In this document: positions 24,751 through 34,074 of the stretch, in pieces
Position numbering within the stretch: the stretch's first letter is position 1
Layout: each line of letters starts with the position of its first letter
DNA from: DASXIF01 sp036498145
GTDB taxonomy: Bacteria; Actinomycetota; Actinomycetes; Mycobacteriales; Jatrophihabitantaceae
DNA: 64,000 bases
Assembly: GCA_963708625.1 (NCBI GenBank)
Contig: CAVPSV010000002.1
Location: 682,001-746,000 of the forward strand
Direction of reading: 5' to 3'
Notes under the pieces: generated by a model
Seen by the model: the letters and a program-made list of their open reading frames with translations, nothing else
Databases searched by the model: none
Told to the model about the DNA's origin: nothing
Position numbers and translations under genes: made by a program

Positions 24751-25376
24751 GCCCGTCAGTCTGCCGGTCGCGCCGCGGCACGCGCGTCGCCCACCCGGCC
24801 GGAACGCCGACACCGACGGCTGCATCGGCGAGCCAGAACCGCCAGGGCTGTTCGACCGCGACGCTGATGCCGACCCGCGGGCCGTGTGCGGTGCCGCGCA
24901 GCCGCGCGCCGGCATGCGATTCGAGCCCACCGTGCGAGGCGGGTCGCACAGGTCGACACCGTTCGTGGCGCGGTCGAGCCCGAGGCAGCTGGCCAACCGG
25001 GCCGGCCCGCTGGCCAGCTCGCGTGTCGCGGCGCGCCGCCGGGCGCCGCGCTCGAGCCGCGCCGCAGCCCTCGACGACCTCGCCGGCCCGCAGCAGCACC
25101 GCCGACGCCACGCCCGTCCTCGCCGCAGACGATGTTCGCGCACCAGTGCATGCCGTAGGTGAAGTAGCAGTACAGGTGGCCGGCCGGGCCGAACATGACC
25201 GCGGTGCGCGCGGTGCTGCCGCGAAAGGCATGCGACGCCGGGTCGTCGGCGCCCTCGTACGCCTCGACCTCGGTCAGCCGCACCGCGACCTCGCGCGCCG
25301 CCCACGCGCGGAACGCAGGACGCTGCCGAGCAGCCGCGGGGCGAGCCGCACGCGCCGGCACGCGCCAGCCGCTCAC
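24743..25376 (-). CDS. DNA-3-methyladenine glycosylase, AAG/MPG type (several frame breaks)
   Basis: Excises alkylated purines. The region reads, across frames, as VRLTEVEAYEGADDPASHAF, ARTAVMFGPAGHLYCYFTYG, MHWCANIVCGEDG, LASGPARLASCLGLDRATNG and VAVEQPWRFWLADAAVG, all characteristic of the AAG family. The catalytic Glu lies in the EVEAYEG motif. At about 200 residues it is normal length when corrected. The GTG start at 25376 overlaps the argH stop; the 3' end abuts the tyrS start. The argH-mpg-tyrS order recalls the mycobacterial region. At least three frame breaks occur within 630 bp. Confidence 0.83.
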
Positions 25377-26845
25377 GCGCCACCGGCACTGCTCAGCTCG
25401 TCGCCGAGACGGGCGTTGGCCCAGGCCACCTGGTCGTGCACGACGTCGGCCAGCGTCGCTGACTGCTCGGCCACCCGGGCCGGGGCCGTGCCGCCGACCG
25501 CCGAGCGAGCCGCGAATCGCGCCGGCGACCGTGAGCACCGTCGCGGACGTCGCGGGGTGAGCCGCGGGTCGAGCTCGGCCAGTTCGGCGTCAGCTGAGCT
25601 CGTCGAGTTCGACGGCCGCGTTGCTCGCAGTACCGCGACGAACCGCGCCGGTGATCTCGTGCGCCTCCCGGAACGGCACGCCCTGTCGCACCAGCCACTC
25701 GGCGACATCGGTGGCCAGGGCGAAACCCGCCGGCGCCGCCGCCTCGAGCCGTTCACGGTGCGAACATGCAGGGTCGCCACCATGCCGGTGACCGCCGGCA
25801 GCAGCACGAGCAGCTGATCGACGGTGTCGAACACCGGCTCCTTGTCCTCCTGCAGATCGCGGTCGTAGGCCAGCGGCAGCGCCTTGAGCGTGGCCAGCAG
25901 ACCGGTCAGGTTGCCGATGAAGCGGCCGGACTTGCCCCGGGCCAGCTCGGCGATGTCGGGGTTCTTCTTCTGCGGCATGATCGACGACCCGGTCGACCAG
26001 GCGTCATCGAGACCGACCCAGCCGAACTCCGGCGTGGCCCAGAGGACGATCTCCTCGCCGATCCGCGACAGATGAATCCCCGAGCAGCGCGGCGACGAAC
26101 AGGAATTCCGCGGCGAAATCCCGGTCGGACACCGCGTCGATCGAATTCTGTGCCGGGGCGTCGAAACCCAGCTCCGCGGCTACCGCGGCCGGGTCCAGCG
26201 GCAGCGAGGATCCGGCCAGCGCGCCGGCGCCGAGCGGCGAGATCGCAGCCCGCCGATCCCAGTCCCGCAGCCGGTCCACGTCGCGCGCGAACGCCTGCAC
26301 ATGGGCGAGCACATGGTGGGCGAACAACACCGGCTGTGCATGCTGCAGATGTGTCATGCCGGGCATCGTCACGTCACGGTTCCGCTCGGCCAGGGCGATC
26401 AGAGCGGTCTCCAGATCGGCGACGGCGAGCACGATGCGACGCACCTGGTCACGCAGGTACATCCGCAGGTCGGTTGCCACCTGGTCGTTGCGGCTGCGGC
26501 CCGCGCGTAACTTGCCGCCGAGCGCGCCGAGCCGCTCGAGCAGGCCGCGCTCCAGCGCGGTGTGCACGTCCTCGTCCTCGAGCCGCGGCCGGAATCACCG
26601 GAGCGCACCGCATCGGCGAGCTCATCCAGCGCGAGAAGCATCCGCGTCGCCTCGTCGTCGGTGAGCAGACCCGCCCGGTGCAGCACCCGGGCGTGTGCCT
26701 TGGACGCGCGCAGGTCATACGGCGCCAACCGCCAGTCGAAGTGCACCGATAGCGAGAGCTTCGCCAGCGCATCAGCCGGGCCGCCGGTGAACCTGCCACC
26801 CCAGAGCTGATGACCGCGCTCTTCGCCCACTGCCTCGGTACTCAT
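25373..26845 (-). CDS. argH: Argininosuccinate lyase (several frame breaks)
   Basis: Last step of arginine synthesis: splits argininosuccinate into arginine and fumarate. The N-terminal LWGGRFTGGPADALAKLSLS, the middle GKLRAGRSRNDQVATDLRMY and MPGMTHLQHAQPVLFAHHVL, and the family signature region MPQKKNPDIAELARGKSGR lie in different frames. The catalytic loop segment expected before MPQKKNP falls in a disrupted stretch. ATG 26845 has a strong GAGGAG ribosome-binding site 7 bp after the argG stop. The C-terminus ARLGDELSSAGGA precedes the TGA at 25373. At least four single-base breaks are needed; I take these as sequence errors. Confidence 0.9.
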
Positions 26846-26852
26846 CTGCTCC

Positions 26853-28295
26853 TCAGTCAACCCCGGACTCCATCGCTGCGCTGTCGAGCACCGTGTCATC
26901 GACACCGGGTCGGACCGTCGCCGCCGGGTTCGCCGCGATCTGCTCGGCGCCACCGGCGTCGAGACCGCCGGATTCCAGCTCACCGAGCAGGTACGTCCGA
27001 TCCAGGACCACCCCGGACCGCGCCGCGTACTGCTCCAACTTGGCCCGCGAATCGGCGATGTCGAGGTTGCGCATGGTCAGCTGGCCGATGCGATCCACCG
27101 GACCGAAGGCGGCATTGCTCACGCGCTCCATCGACAGCTTGTCGGGGTGATAGGACAGCGCCGGGCCGCGAGTGTCCAGCACCGAGTAGTCCTCGCCGCG
27201 GCGCAGCCGCAATGTCACCTCACCGGTGACCAGCGCCGCGACCCATCGCTGAATGGACTCGCGCAGCATCAACGATTGCGGATCGAGCCAACGGCCCTCG
27301 TAGAGCAACCGGCCCAGCCGGCGACCCTCGGCGTGATAGTTGGCGATGGTGTCCTCGTTGTGGATGGCGTTGAGCAGGCGCTCGTAGGCGATCCACAGCA
27401 GCGCCATGCCCGGGGCCTCGTAGATGCCACGCGACTTCGCCTCGATGATCCGGTTCTCGATCTGGTCGGACATGCCCAGACCGTGCCGGCCACCGATCGC
27501 ATTGGCCTCGTGCACCAGCGCGACCGGGTCGGCGAAATCGGTGCCGTTGATGGCGACCGGTCGGCCTTCGGCGAAGCGAATCGTGACGTCCTCGCCAGCG
27601 ATTGGAACCCCGGGATCCCAGAACCGGACGCCCATGATCGGTTGCACCGTCTCCATGGATACGTGCAGCTGCTCCAGCGTCTTCGCCTCGTGCGTAGCGC
27701 CCCAGATGTTCGCGTCGGTGGAGTACGCCTTGTCCTTGCTGTCGCGATATGGCAGGTGGTGCTCGAGCAGCCACTGGCTCATCTCGTCGCGACCGCCGAG
27801 CTCGCCGACGAAGTCGGCGTCCAGCCACGGCTTGTAGATGCGCAACGCGGGGTTGGCGAGCAGGCCGTAGCGGTAGAAGCGCTCGATGTCGTTGCCCTTG
27901 AATGTCGAGCCGTCACCCCAGATGTGCACGTCGTCGGACTGCATGGCGCGCACCAGCAGGGTCCCGGTGACGGCGCGGCCCAGCGGCGTGGTGTTGAAAT
28001 ACGCCCGTCCGGCCGAGCGGACGTGGAACGCCCCACAGGCAAGCGCGGCGAGACCCTCCTCCACCAGCTCGCGGCGGCAGTCGATCGCGCGGGCGATCTC
28101 CGCTCCGTACTCGCGGGCGCGCGCCGGCACACCGGAGACGTCCAGCTCGTCGTACTGGCCCAGATCCGCGGTGTACGCGCACGGCACGGCGCCCTTGGCA
28201 CGCATCCACGCCACGGCGACGGAGGTGTCCAGGCCACCTGAGAACGCGATGCCGACCCGTTCGCCGACCGGCAGGGACGTCAGAACCTTGCTCAC
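26853..28295 (-). CDS. argG: Argininosuccinate synthase, type 2 (E. coli-like) subfamily
   Basis: Joins citrulline and aspartate using ATP. The 480-residue sequence follows the E. coli-type enzyme almost end to end: GIAFSGGLDTSVAVAWMRAK (PP-loop), FNTTPLGRAVTGTLLVRAM, IWGDGSTFKGNDIERFYRYG, GLGMSDQIENRIIEAKSRGI and YHAEGRRLGRLLYEGRWLDP. Many actinobacteria, including mycobacteria, use the shorter type 1 enzyme (about 400 residues) at this place in the operon. Unbroken frame. The GTG start at 28295 overlaps the argR stop (GTGA). Confidence 0.96.
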   Translation of the reverse strand: MSKVLTSLPVGERVGIAFSGGLDTSVAVAWMRAKGAVPCAYTADLGQYDELDVSGVPARAREYGAEIARAIDCRRELVEEGLAALACGAFHVRSAGRAYFNTTPLGRAVTGTLLVRAMQSDDVHIWGDGSTFKGNDIERFYRYGLLANPALRIYKPWLDADFVGELGGRDEMSQWLLEHHLPYRDSKDKAYSTDANIWGATHEAKTLEQLHVSMETVQPIMGVRFWDPGVPIAGEDVTIRFAEGRPVAINGTDFADPVALVHEANAIGGRHGLGMSDQIENRIIEAKSRGIYEAPGMALLWIAYERLLNAIHNEDTIANYHAEGRRLGRLLYEGRWLDPQSLMLRESIQRWVAALVTGEVTLRLRRGEDYSVLDTRGPALSYHPDKLSMERVSNAAFGPVDRIGQLTMRNLDIADSRAKLEQYAARSGVVLDRTYLLGELESGGLDAGGAEQIAANPAATVRPGVDDTVLDSAAMESGVD

Positions 28296-28837
28296 CGGGC
28301 GGTCTCTCCTGCCTCCGCGGACGAGGATTGGCTCGACGTGCGCGACAGCTCGCGCAACTCATCGGCCAGGGCCTCGCCGCCGTCGGGGTCGCGACTGATC
28401 ACAAGAATGGTGTCATCACCGCCGACGGTGCCGAGCACGCCCGGTAGCCCGGCGCGGTCGATGGCGGCGGCGAGGAACATCGATGCACCGGGTGGAGTGC
28501 GCAGCACCACCAGATTCGCGCTCGCTTCAGCGCTGATCAACAGCTCGGCGAGCAGACGTGCCAGCCTGGTGGGCGGATCGTCACCGACGTGCCGAGCCGC
28601 GATCGGCGCGCCGTCCGCCGGCACCACGTATGCGGGCTGACCGCCGTCCGGCGTGCGCAGCTTCACCGCGCCGAGTTCCTCGAGGTCTCGCGACAACGTC
28701 GCCTGGGTCACCTGCACACCGGCGCGCTGCAGGGCCGCGGCCAGCTCCGCTTGGGAGCGCACCGGCGCGGCGCCAAGGACCTCGACGATGCGCGCGTGCC
28801 GGGCAGCCTTGCTGACGGTCGCCAACGGCGTGGCCAT
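28292..28837 (-). CDS. argR: Arginine repressor ArgR
   Basis: Hexameric arginine-responsive regulator of the operon it sits in. The N-terminal winged helix (ARHARIVEVLGAAPVRSQAE with QVTQATLSRDLEELGAVKLR) contacts ARG boxes; the C-terminal core binds arginine (AIDRAGLPGVLGTVGGDDTI and its GD motif). The 181-residue product has a Ser/Glu-rich tail of about 20 residues. ATG 28837 shares one base with the argF stop (TGATG). Putative targets are the paired boxes at 34032-34066 in front of argC. Confidence 0.95.
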   Translation of the reverse strand: MATPLATVSKAARHARIVEVLGAAPVRSQAELAAALQRAGVQVTQATLSRDLEELGAVKLRTPDGGQPAYVVPADGAPIAARHVGDDPPTRLARLLAELLISAEASANLVVLRTPPGASMFLAAAIDRAGLPGVLGTVGGDDTILVISRDPDGGEALADELRELSRTSSQSSSAEAGETAR

Positions 28838-29757
28838 CAGCTGTGCTCCAGTAGCCAGGTGAGCAGCGCCTTCTGCGCATGCAGGCGGTTCTCTGCCTCG
28901 TCCCACACCACGCTCTGCGGTCCGTCGATGACCTCGGCCGCGATCTCCTTGCCGCGATAGGCCGGCAGGCAGTGCAGCACGATCGCATGTGGCGCCGCAC
29001 CGGCCATCGCAGTGCCGTCGACGGTGTACGGCGCAAACAGCTGCGCCGACCGTTCTTCGCCCTCCTGGCCCATCGAGATCCAGGTGTCCGTCGCGACCAC
29101 GTCCGCGCCGTCGAAGGCGGCGGCCGCCTCGGTGGTGACCAGTACCGAGCCTCCGGTCGTTGCCGCGATCTGCTCCGCCCGCTGTACCACGCCGACGTCC
29201 GGCAGGTGGCTCTCCGGCCCGGCCACGCGTACATGCATGCCCGCGCCGGCACCGCTGAGCAGGTAGGAATGCGCCATGTTATTCGCCGCGTCGCCGACGT
29301 AACACAGGGCAAGGCCAGCCAGTTGCGTCTTGTGCTCGCGGACGGTCTGCAGGTCTGCGAGCAGCTGGCACGGGTGGAACTCGTCGGTCAGCGCGTTGAT
29401 GACCGGAACGCGACTGACCGCCGCCATCTGCTCCAACCGGCTCTGCTCGAAGGTCCGCCACACGATCGCGGAGACCTGCCGATCCAGCACCCGGGTGGTA
29501 TCGGCCACGGGCTCGCCCCGGCCGAGTTGGCTGGTGCCGGCATCGATCACCAGCGGGTAGCCACCCAGCTCGGCGATGCCGACGCTGAACGAGACGCGGG
29601 TGCGGGTCGACGGCTTGTCGAAGATGACCGCGACGGCCTGGGGTCCGGTCAGTGGCCGGTGCCGGTGCCGGTCTGCCTTCATGGCATCGGCCAGGTCGAG
29701 CACCTCGATCAGCTCGGTCGGGCTCAGATCGTCATCGCGGGTGAAGTGCCTGATCAC
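28837..29757 (-). CDS. argF: Ornithine carbamoyltransferase
   Basis: Makes citrulline from ornithine and carbamoyl phosphate. The 306-residue enzyme has the carbamoyl-phosphate loop KPSTRTRVSFSVGIAEL, the ornithine-side motif NALTDEFHPCQLLADLQTV and the C-terminal VLHCLPAYRGKEIAAEVIDG, diagnostic of OTCase rather than ATCase. Starts at GTG 29757, overlapping argD (GTGA). Intact. Confidence 0.97.
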   Translation of the reverse strand: MIRHFTRDDDLSPTELIEVLDLADAMKADRHRHRPLTGPQAVAVIFDKPSTRTRVSFSVGIAELGGYPLVIDAGTSQLGRGEPVADTTRVLDRQVSAIVWRTFEQSRLEQMAAVSRVPVINALTDEFHPCQLLADLQTVREHKTQLAGLALCYVGDAANNMAHSYLLSGAGAGMHVRVAGPESHLPDVGVVQRAEQIAATTGGSVLVTTEAAAAFDGADVVATDTWISMGQEGEERSAQLFAPYTVDGTAMAGAAPHAIVLHCLPAYRGKEIAAEVIDGPQSVVWDEAENRLHAQKALLTWLLEHS

Positions 29758-30944
29758 GGCGCCACCGCCTCGATGGCCGCATGGAGCCGCTGCACCGCGA
29801 CGTCCACCTCGGGCTCGGTGACGATCAGAGCCGGCGCCAACCGAATAGCGGCCGGTTTGACCGCGTTGACCAGCAGTCCGCGTTCGCGAGCCGCTGACTC
29901 CACCTCGGCCGCCCGCGGTGCGGTCAGGGCCAGCGCGCGCCACAAGCCGCTGCCGCGAACCCCGTCGACCAGCGGGCTGTTGATGCGAGCCAGTCCTTCG
30001 GCAAGGTGCTCGCCGACACGCTTCACGTCGTCCAGCAGGTTCTCCGCACGAATCGTGCTGAGCACCGCGAGGGCAGCTGCACACGCCACCGGGTTGCCGC
30101 CGAAGGTGCTGCCGTGCTCACCCGGGGCAAACAGCTCACCGGCGGCTCCGACACCGATGCACGCGCCGATGGGTAGTCCGCCGCCGAGGCCTTTTGCAAG
30201 CGTGATGACGTCCGGGCGGACCCCCTCGGCCAGGCTGGCGAACCAGTGGCCGGTGCGCCCGATGCCGCTCTGCACCTCGTCGACGATCAGCAACGCGCCG
30301 GTCTCGTCGCAGGCCGCCCGCGCCGCGGCCAGGTAGCCCGGCGGCGGCGGCACGACACCGCCCTCGCCGAGCGTCGGTTCGACGATCACCGCGGCCGTGC
30401 GGTCGGTGACCGCGGCGCGCAGGGCCGCCGCATCGCCGTAGTCGACGAAACGCACCGGCCCGGGCAGCGGCGCGAACGGGTCTCTCTTGGCAGCATTGCC
30501 GGTCACGGCCAGCGCGCCGAACGTCCGGCCGTGAAAGCTGTCGTTCGCGGCGACGACCTCCAGCCGGCCGCCGTCCGCGTCGAGCCGCCGACCGTGCTTG
30601 CGCGCCAGCTTGAGCGCACATTCATTGGCCTCGGCGCCGCTGTTCGCGAAGAACACCCGTGCCGGCACGCCGAGCAGTTCAACCAGTCGTTCGGCGAGCT
30701 GCACACCGGGCTCGTGCACGGCCAGGTTGGACGTGTGCGCGAGCCGGCTGACCTGCTGCTGCACCGCGTGCACGATGGCCGGGTGCGCGTGTCCGAGCGA
30801 GGACACCGCGATCCCGCCGACGAAGTCCAGGTATTCGACGCCGTGCACGTCCCACACCCGGACACCGTCGCCATGGTCCAGCTCCAACGGCGGCGTGCCG
30901 TAGTTGCCCATCATGACCGCGTCCCACCGTTCGGTGAGGCTCAT
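29754..30944 (-). CDS. argD: Acetylornithine aminotransferase
   Basis: PLP-dependent class III aminotransferase converting N-acetylglutamate semialdehyde to N-acetylornithine. The PLP lysine lies in VITLAKGLGGGLPIGACIG; other motifs are VFFANSGAEANECALKLARK, FHGRTFGALAVTGNAAKRDP and LIVDEVQSGIGRTGHWFA. 396 residues, normal length. ATG 30944 overlaps the argB stop as ATGA. Intact reading frame. Confidence 0.97.
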   Translation of the reverse strand: MSLTERWDAVMMGNYGTPPLELDHGDGVRVWDVHGVEYLDFVGGIAVSSLGHAHPAIVHAVQQQVSRLAHTSNLAVHEPGVQLAERLVELLGVPARVFFANSGAEANECALKLARKHGRRLDADGGRLEVVAANDSFHGRTFGALAVTGNAAKRDPFAPLPGPVRFVDYGDAAALRAAVTDRTAAVIVEPTLGEGGVVPPPPGYLAAARAACDETGALLIVDEVQSGIGRTGHWFASLAEGVRPDVITLAKGLGGGLPIGACIGVGAAGELFAPGEHGSTFGGNPVACAAALAVLSTIRAENLLDDVKRVGEHLAEGLARINSPLVDGVRGSGLWRALALTAPRAAEVESAARERGLLVNAVKPAAIRLAPALIVTEPEVDVAVQRLHAAIEAVAP

Positions 30945-31870
30945 GACTTCTCCTGTCCGGCATCGTCCGGCTGCACACCGGCCGGCACCACCATGGTGCC
31001 GATGCCCTCGGTCGTGAAGATCTCCAGCAGCAGCGCGTGCGGAACCCGGCCGTCCAGTACGTGCGCGCGGGCCACCCCGGCCTCGACGGCGCGCAGGCAC
31101 GCCTCCATCTTCGGGATCATCCCGGTGGCCAGTTGCGGCAGCATCGCCCGTAACTGATCCGCGGCGATGCTGCTGACCAGATCCGAGCGGGTCGCCCAAT
31201 CGCCGTAGAGGCCCTCGACGTCGGTCAGCATGACCAGCTTCTCCGCTTCGAGCCCGATCGCGACCGCCGCGGCGGCCGTGTCGGCGTTGACGTTGTAGGT
31301 CATGCCGTCGTTGCCGCGCGCCACCGACGCGATTACCGGGATGTGGCCGGTGTGCAACAGGGCGAGCACGGTGGACGGGTCGACGGCGGTGATATCGCCG
31401 ACCTGACCCAGGTCCACCGGTTCGCCGTCCACGATTGCCTGCCGCCGCTCGGCGGTCAGCAGCCCGCCGTCCTCGCCGGACAGCCCGACCGCGAACGCGC
31501 CGTGATCGTTGATGAGATTGACGATGTCGCCGTTGACCTGGCCGACCAGCACCATGCGCACCACGGTCATCGCCTCGGGCGAGGTGACGCGAAGTCCGCC
31601 GCGGAACTCGCTCGCCATGCCGAGCCGATCGAGGTGTTCGGTGATCTGCGGGCCGCCGCCGTGCACCACCACTGGTTTCAGACCGGCATAGCGCAGGAAC
31701 ACGACGTCCTCGGCGAAGGCGCGTTGCAGCTCAGGGCTGGTCATCGCGTGGCCGCCGTACTTGATGACGACCACCTTGCCGTGTAACCGCTCCAGCCACG
31801 GCAGTGCGTCGATCAGCACCGCCGCTTTCGCGAGTGCGGCGCTCACGCCGTCGCCGGGAACCGCGGTCAT
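30941..31870 (-). CDS. argB: Acetylglutamate kinase
   Basis: Phosphorylates N-acetylglutamate, the usual feedback-controlled step. The amino acid kinase fold shows VVIKYGGHAMTSPELQRAFA, PVVVHGGGPQITEHLDRLGM, the substrate region EFRGGLRVTSPEAM and VNADTAAAAVAIGLEAEKL. Its N-terminal helix ahead of the kinase core (ALAKAAVLIDALPWLERLHG) resembles that of arginine-inhibited hexameric enzymes. 309 residues from ATG 31870, which overlaps the argJ stop (ATGA). Confidence 0.97.
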   Translation of the reverse strand: MTAVPGDGVSAALAKAAVLIDALPWLERLHGKVVVIKYGGHAMTSPELQRAFAEDVVFLRYAGLKPVVVHGGGPQITEHLDRLGMASEFRGGLRVTSPEAMTVVRMVLVGQVNGDIVNLINDHGAFAVGLSGEDGGLLTAERRQAIVDGEPVDLGQVGDITAVDPSTVLALLHTGHIPVIASVARGNDGMTYNVNADTAAAAVAIGLEAEKLVMLTDVEGLYGDWATRSDLVSSIAADQLRAMLPQLATGMIPKMEACLRAVEAGVARAHVLDGRVPHALLLEIFTTEGIGTMVVPAGVQPDDAGQEKS

Positions 31871-33021
31871 GTCGAGTACGCCGAGTTCTCTTCGACGTAT
31901 GCGTGCGACAGATCGTTCGTCCAGACCGTCGCCTCCTGCTCGCCGGAGTGCAGATTTACCTCGATGCGGACCTGCCGCGCGCTGAGATCGACCTCGTCCC
32001 GCGGCTCGCCGGCCTGCCCGTCCCGGCACACCTGCACACCGTTGATCGCGACGGCCAGCTGATCCGGCTCGAACTGTGCGGATGTGGTGCCGATGGCAGC
32101 CAGCACCCGGCCCCAGTTCGGGTCGTTGCCGAACAGCGCGCACTTGAGCAGGTTGTTACGCGCGATGGAGCGGCCCACCTCGACGGCCTCGGCTTCGCTG
32201 GCGGCGCCGACGATGTCGATGGTGATCTCCTTGGTCGCCCCCTCGGCGTCGGCCAGCAGTTGCTGCGTGAGTTGCCCGCATACCTGCTCGAGGGCCGCGG
32301 CGAGATCGGCCGGCAGGGCGCGGTGCCCGGACGCACCGTTGGCCAGCAGCAGCACGGTGTCGTTGGTGGACATGCAACCGTCGGAGTCGATGCGGTCGAA
32401 GGTGCGGCCGGTCGCACCTCGCAGTGCGCTCGCCGCCGCGGCCTGATCGGTCAGCGCATCGGTGCTAAGCACGCACAGCATGGTGGCCAAGCCCGGTGCA
32501 AGCATGCCGGCGCCTTTGGCCATGCCGCCGAGCGTCCAGCCGTCCGGATGGCTGAAGGTTGCCGTCTTTGTCACCGTGTCGGTGGTCAGGATCGCGGTCG
32601 CGGCCGCGGTACCGCCGTCGCTCGACAGCGCGCCGACTGCCGCGTCGACGCCGGACAGCAGCGCCGGCATGGGCAGTCGCTCGCCGATCAGACCGGTCGA
32701 GCACACCGCCACCTCGCCGGCCCCGAGTGCGAGGACCTCGGCCACCCGTTCCGCGGTGCGATGGGTATCAGCGAATCCGTCCGGGCCGGTGCATGCGTTG
32801 GCTCCCCCGGAGTTCAGCACTACCGCGCGCAGTCGGCCGTCGGCGAGCACCTGCCTGGTCCACAGCACCGGGGCAGCCTGCACCCGGTTGCTGGTGAAGA
32901 CCGCCGCGGCGACGTCTTCGGGACCGTCGTTGACCACGAGCGCCACATCGGGACTGCCATCGGACTTCAGCCCGGCGGCCACGCCGGCGGCCCGGAACCC
33001 CTTCGCTGATGTCACGCTCAC
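31867..33021 (-). CDS. argJ: Bifunctional ornithine acetyltransferase / N-acetylglutamate synthase
   Basis: Recycles the acetyl group from acetylornithine to glutamate, making the pathway cyclic. The self-cleavage site is in MAKGAGMLAPGLATMLCVLS, where the precursor splits before Thr of ATML to give alpha and beta chains. The C-terminal half has NNLLKCALFGNDPNWGRVLA, and the protein ends HAYVEENSAYST, the typical ArgJ terminus. 384 residues from GTG 33021, overlapping argC (GTGA). No separate argA or argE is seen in the window, consistent with ArgJ serving both roles. Confidence 0.97.
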   Translation of the reverse strand: MSVTSAKGFRAAGVAAGLKSDGSPDVALVVNDGPEDVAAAVFTSNRVQAAPVLWTRQVLADGRLRAVVLNSGGANACTGPDGFADTHRTAERVAEVLALGAGEVAVCSTGLIGERLPMPALLSGVDAAVGALSSDGGTAAATAILTTDTVTKTATFSHPDGWTLGGMAKGAGMLAPGLATMLCVLSTDALTDQAAAASALRGATGRTFDRIDSDGCMSTNDTVLLLANGASGHRALPADLAAALEQVCGQLTQQLLADAEGATKEITIDIVGAASEAEAVEVGRSIARNNLLKCALFGNDPNWGRVLAAIGTTSAQFEPDQLAVAINGVQVCRDGQAGEPRDEVDLSARQVRIEVNLHSGEQEATVWTNDLSHAYVEENSAYST

Positions 33022-34031
33022 GGGTAGACACCCTCGGCGGTCAGTCCGGCGCACTCGTCCAGGCCGAGGGCCAGGTTGGCGTTCTGCACCGCCTGTCCCG
33101 CAGCGCCCTTGCCGAGGTTGTCGATGGCGCAGGTCACGATGATGCGTCCGGAATCGCGATCCAGGACCGCCTGCAGGTGCGCGGCGTTCGTACGGGCGAC
33201 CGCCGCGGTGTGCGGCTGCTCCCCCTCGTCGAGCAACTGCACGAACGGCTCGTCCGCGTAGGCCTCGGCCAGCACGTCGCGGACGTCGACCGCGCGCAGC
33301 GAGCCGCTCGGGCGCGCGGTCACGACGGAGAGAATGCCGCGCGGCATCGGCGCCAGCATCGGCGTCAGCGACAGCGACCTTGCGCCGCTGGCTTGCAGGA
33401 TCTCCGGCACGTGCTGGTGCGCGCCGACCCGATACGGGCTGACGTCGCCCAACACCTCGCTGGCCAGCAGGTGCGGTTTCGGGCTGCGGCCCGCGCCGGA
33501 CGTGCCGCTGGCCGCGACCACCACAACGTCCTCGGCCTCGGCGACACCGGCGGCGATCAGCGGAGCCAGCGCCAGGATGGTGGCCACCGCGTAGCAGCCG
33601 GTGTTGGCGACGCGGGTGGCGCCGGCGATTCGCTCGCGTTGACCTGGCAGCTCCGGCAGCCCGTAGGTCCACGGGGCGTGAAACTTGCCGGTGTAGTACT
33701 GGGCGTAGGTGTCCGCGTCGGTCAGCCGGTGATCGGCGCCGAGGTCTATCACCCGTTGACCGGCCGGCAGTTGCTCGGCGAAGTCGCCGGAAGCCCCGTG
33801 CGGCAGGGCAAGGAACACCAGGTCGGCATCGGCGCAGGACGCCGGCGTTGTCGGCGCGAAGGTGAGGCCGGCGACCGAACGCAATCCGGGCAGCACGGTC
33901 GACACCGGCCGACCGGCGTTGTCGTGCGCAGTGACAACGACGACGTCCAGGTCGGGGTGGCCGCTGACCAGCCGCACCAGTTCGGCCCCGGCGTACCCGC
34001 TGGCACCGGCGATCGCTACTCGGTAACCCAT
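33018..34031 (-). CDS. argC: N-acetyl-gamma-glutamyl-phosphate reductase
   Basis: NADPH-dependent reductase for the third arginine step and first gene of the operon. Features are VAIAGASGYAGAELVRLVSG (Rossmann), VFLALPHGASGDFAEQLPAG, the catalytic Cys in VANTGCYAVATILALAP and SPYRVGAHQHVPEI. I chose ATG 34031 (MGYRVAIAG); an in-frame GTG at 34037 lies inside the palindromic ARG box and is less attractive. About 337 residues, intact. The gap to pheT (34075) contains two putative ARG boxes. Confidence 0.95.
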   Translation of the reverse strand: MGYRVAIAGASGYAGAELVRLVSGHPDLDVVVVTAHDNAGRPVSTVLPGLRSVAGLTFAPTTPASCADADLVFLALPHGASGDFAEQLPAGQRVIDLGADHRLTDADTYAQYYTGKFHAPWTYGLPELPGQRERIAGATRVANTGCYAVATILALAPLIAAGVAEAEDVVVVAASGTSGAGRSPKPHLLASEVLGDVSPYRVGAHQHVPEILQASGARSLSLTPMLAPMPRGILSVVTARPSGSLRAVDVRDVLAEAYADEPFVQLLDEGEQPHTAAVARTNAAHLQAVLDRDSGRIIVTCAIDNLGKGAAGQAVQNANLALGLDECAGLTAEGVYP

Positions 34032-34066
34032 ATGCACGATTATGCATGGTCACGCAAGTTCATGCG
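34032..34066. promoter_or_regulatory. Paired putative ARG boxes upstream of argC
   Basis: Box 1 atgcacgattatgcat (34032-34047) and box 2 cgcaagttcatgcg (34053-34066) are both dyad-symmetric with TGCA/CGCA half-sites, and their centres are 20 bp apart, close to one helical repeat pair as for classical tandem ARG boxes. They fall in the 43 bp between the pheT stop and the argC start. ArgR binding is inferred from position and symmetry. Confidence 0.72.
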
Positions 34067-34074
34067 AGACCGGG

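Noticed and set aside
23477..26845. tyrS, mpg and argH as decaying pseudogenes
   Set aside because: Motifs stay intact on both sides of each break, codon bias is normal, and two of the three are essential or pathway-critical.
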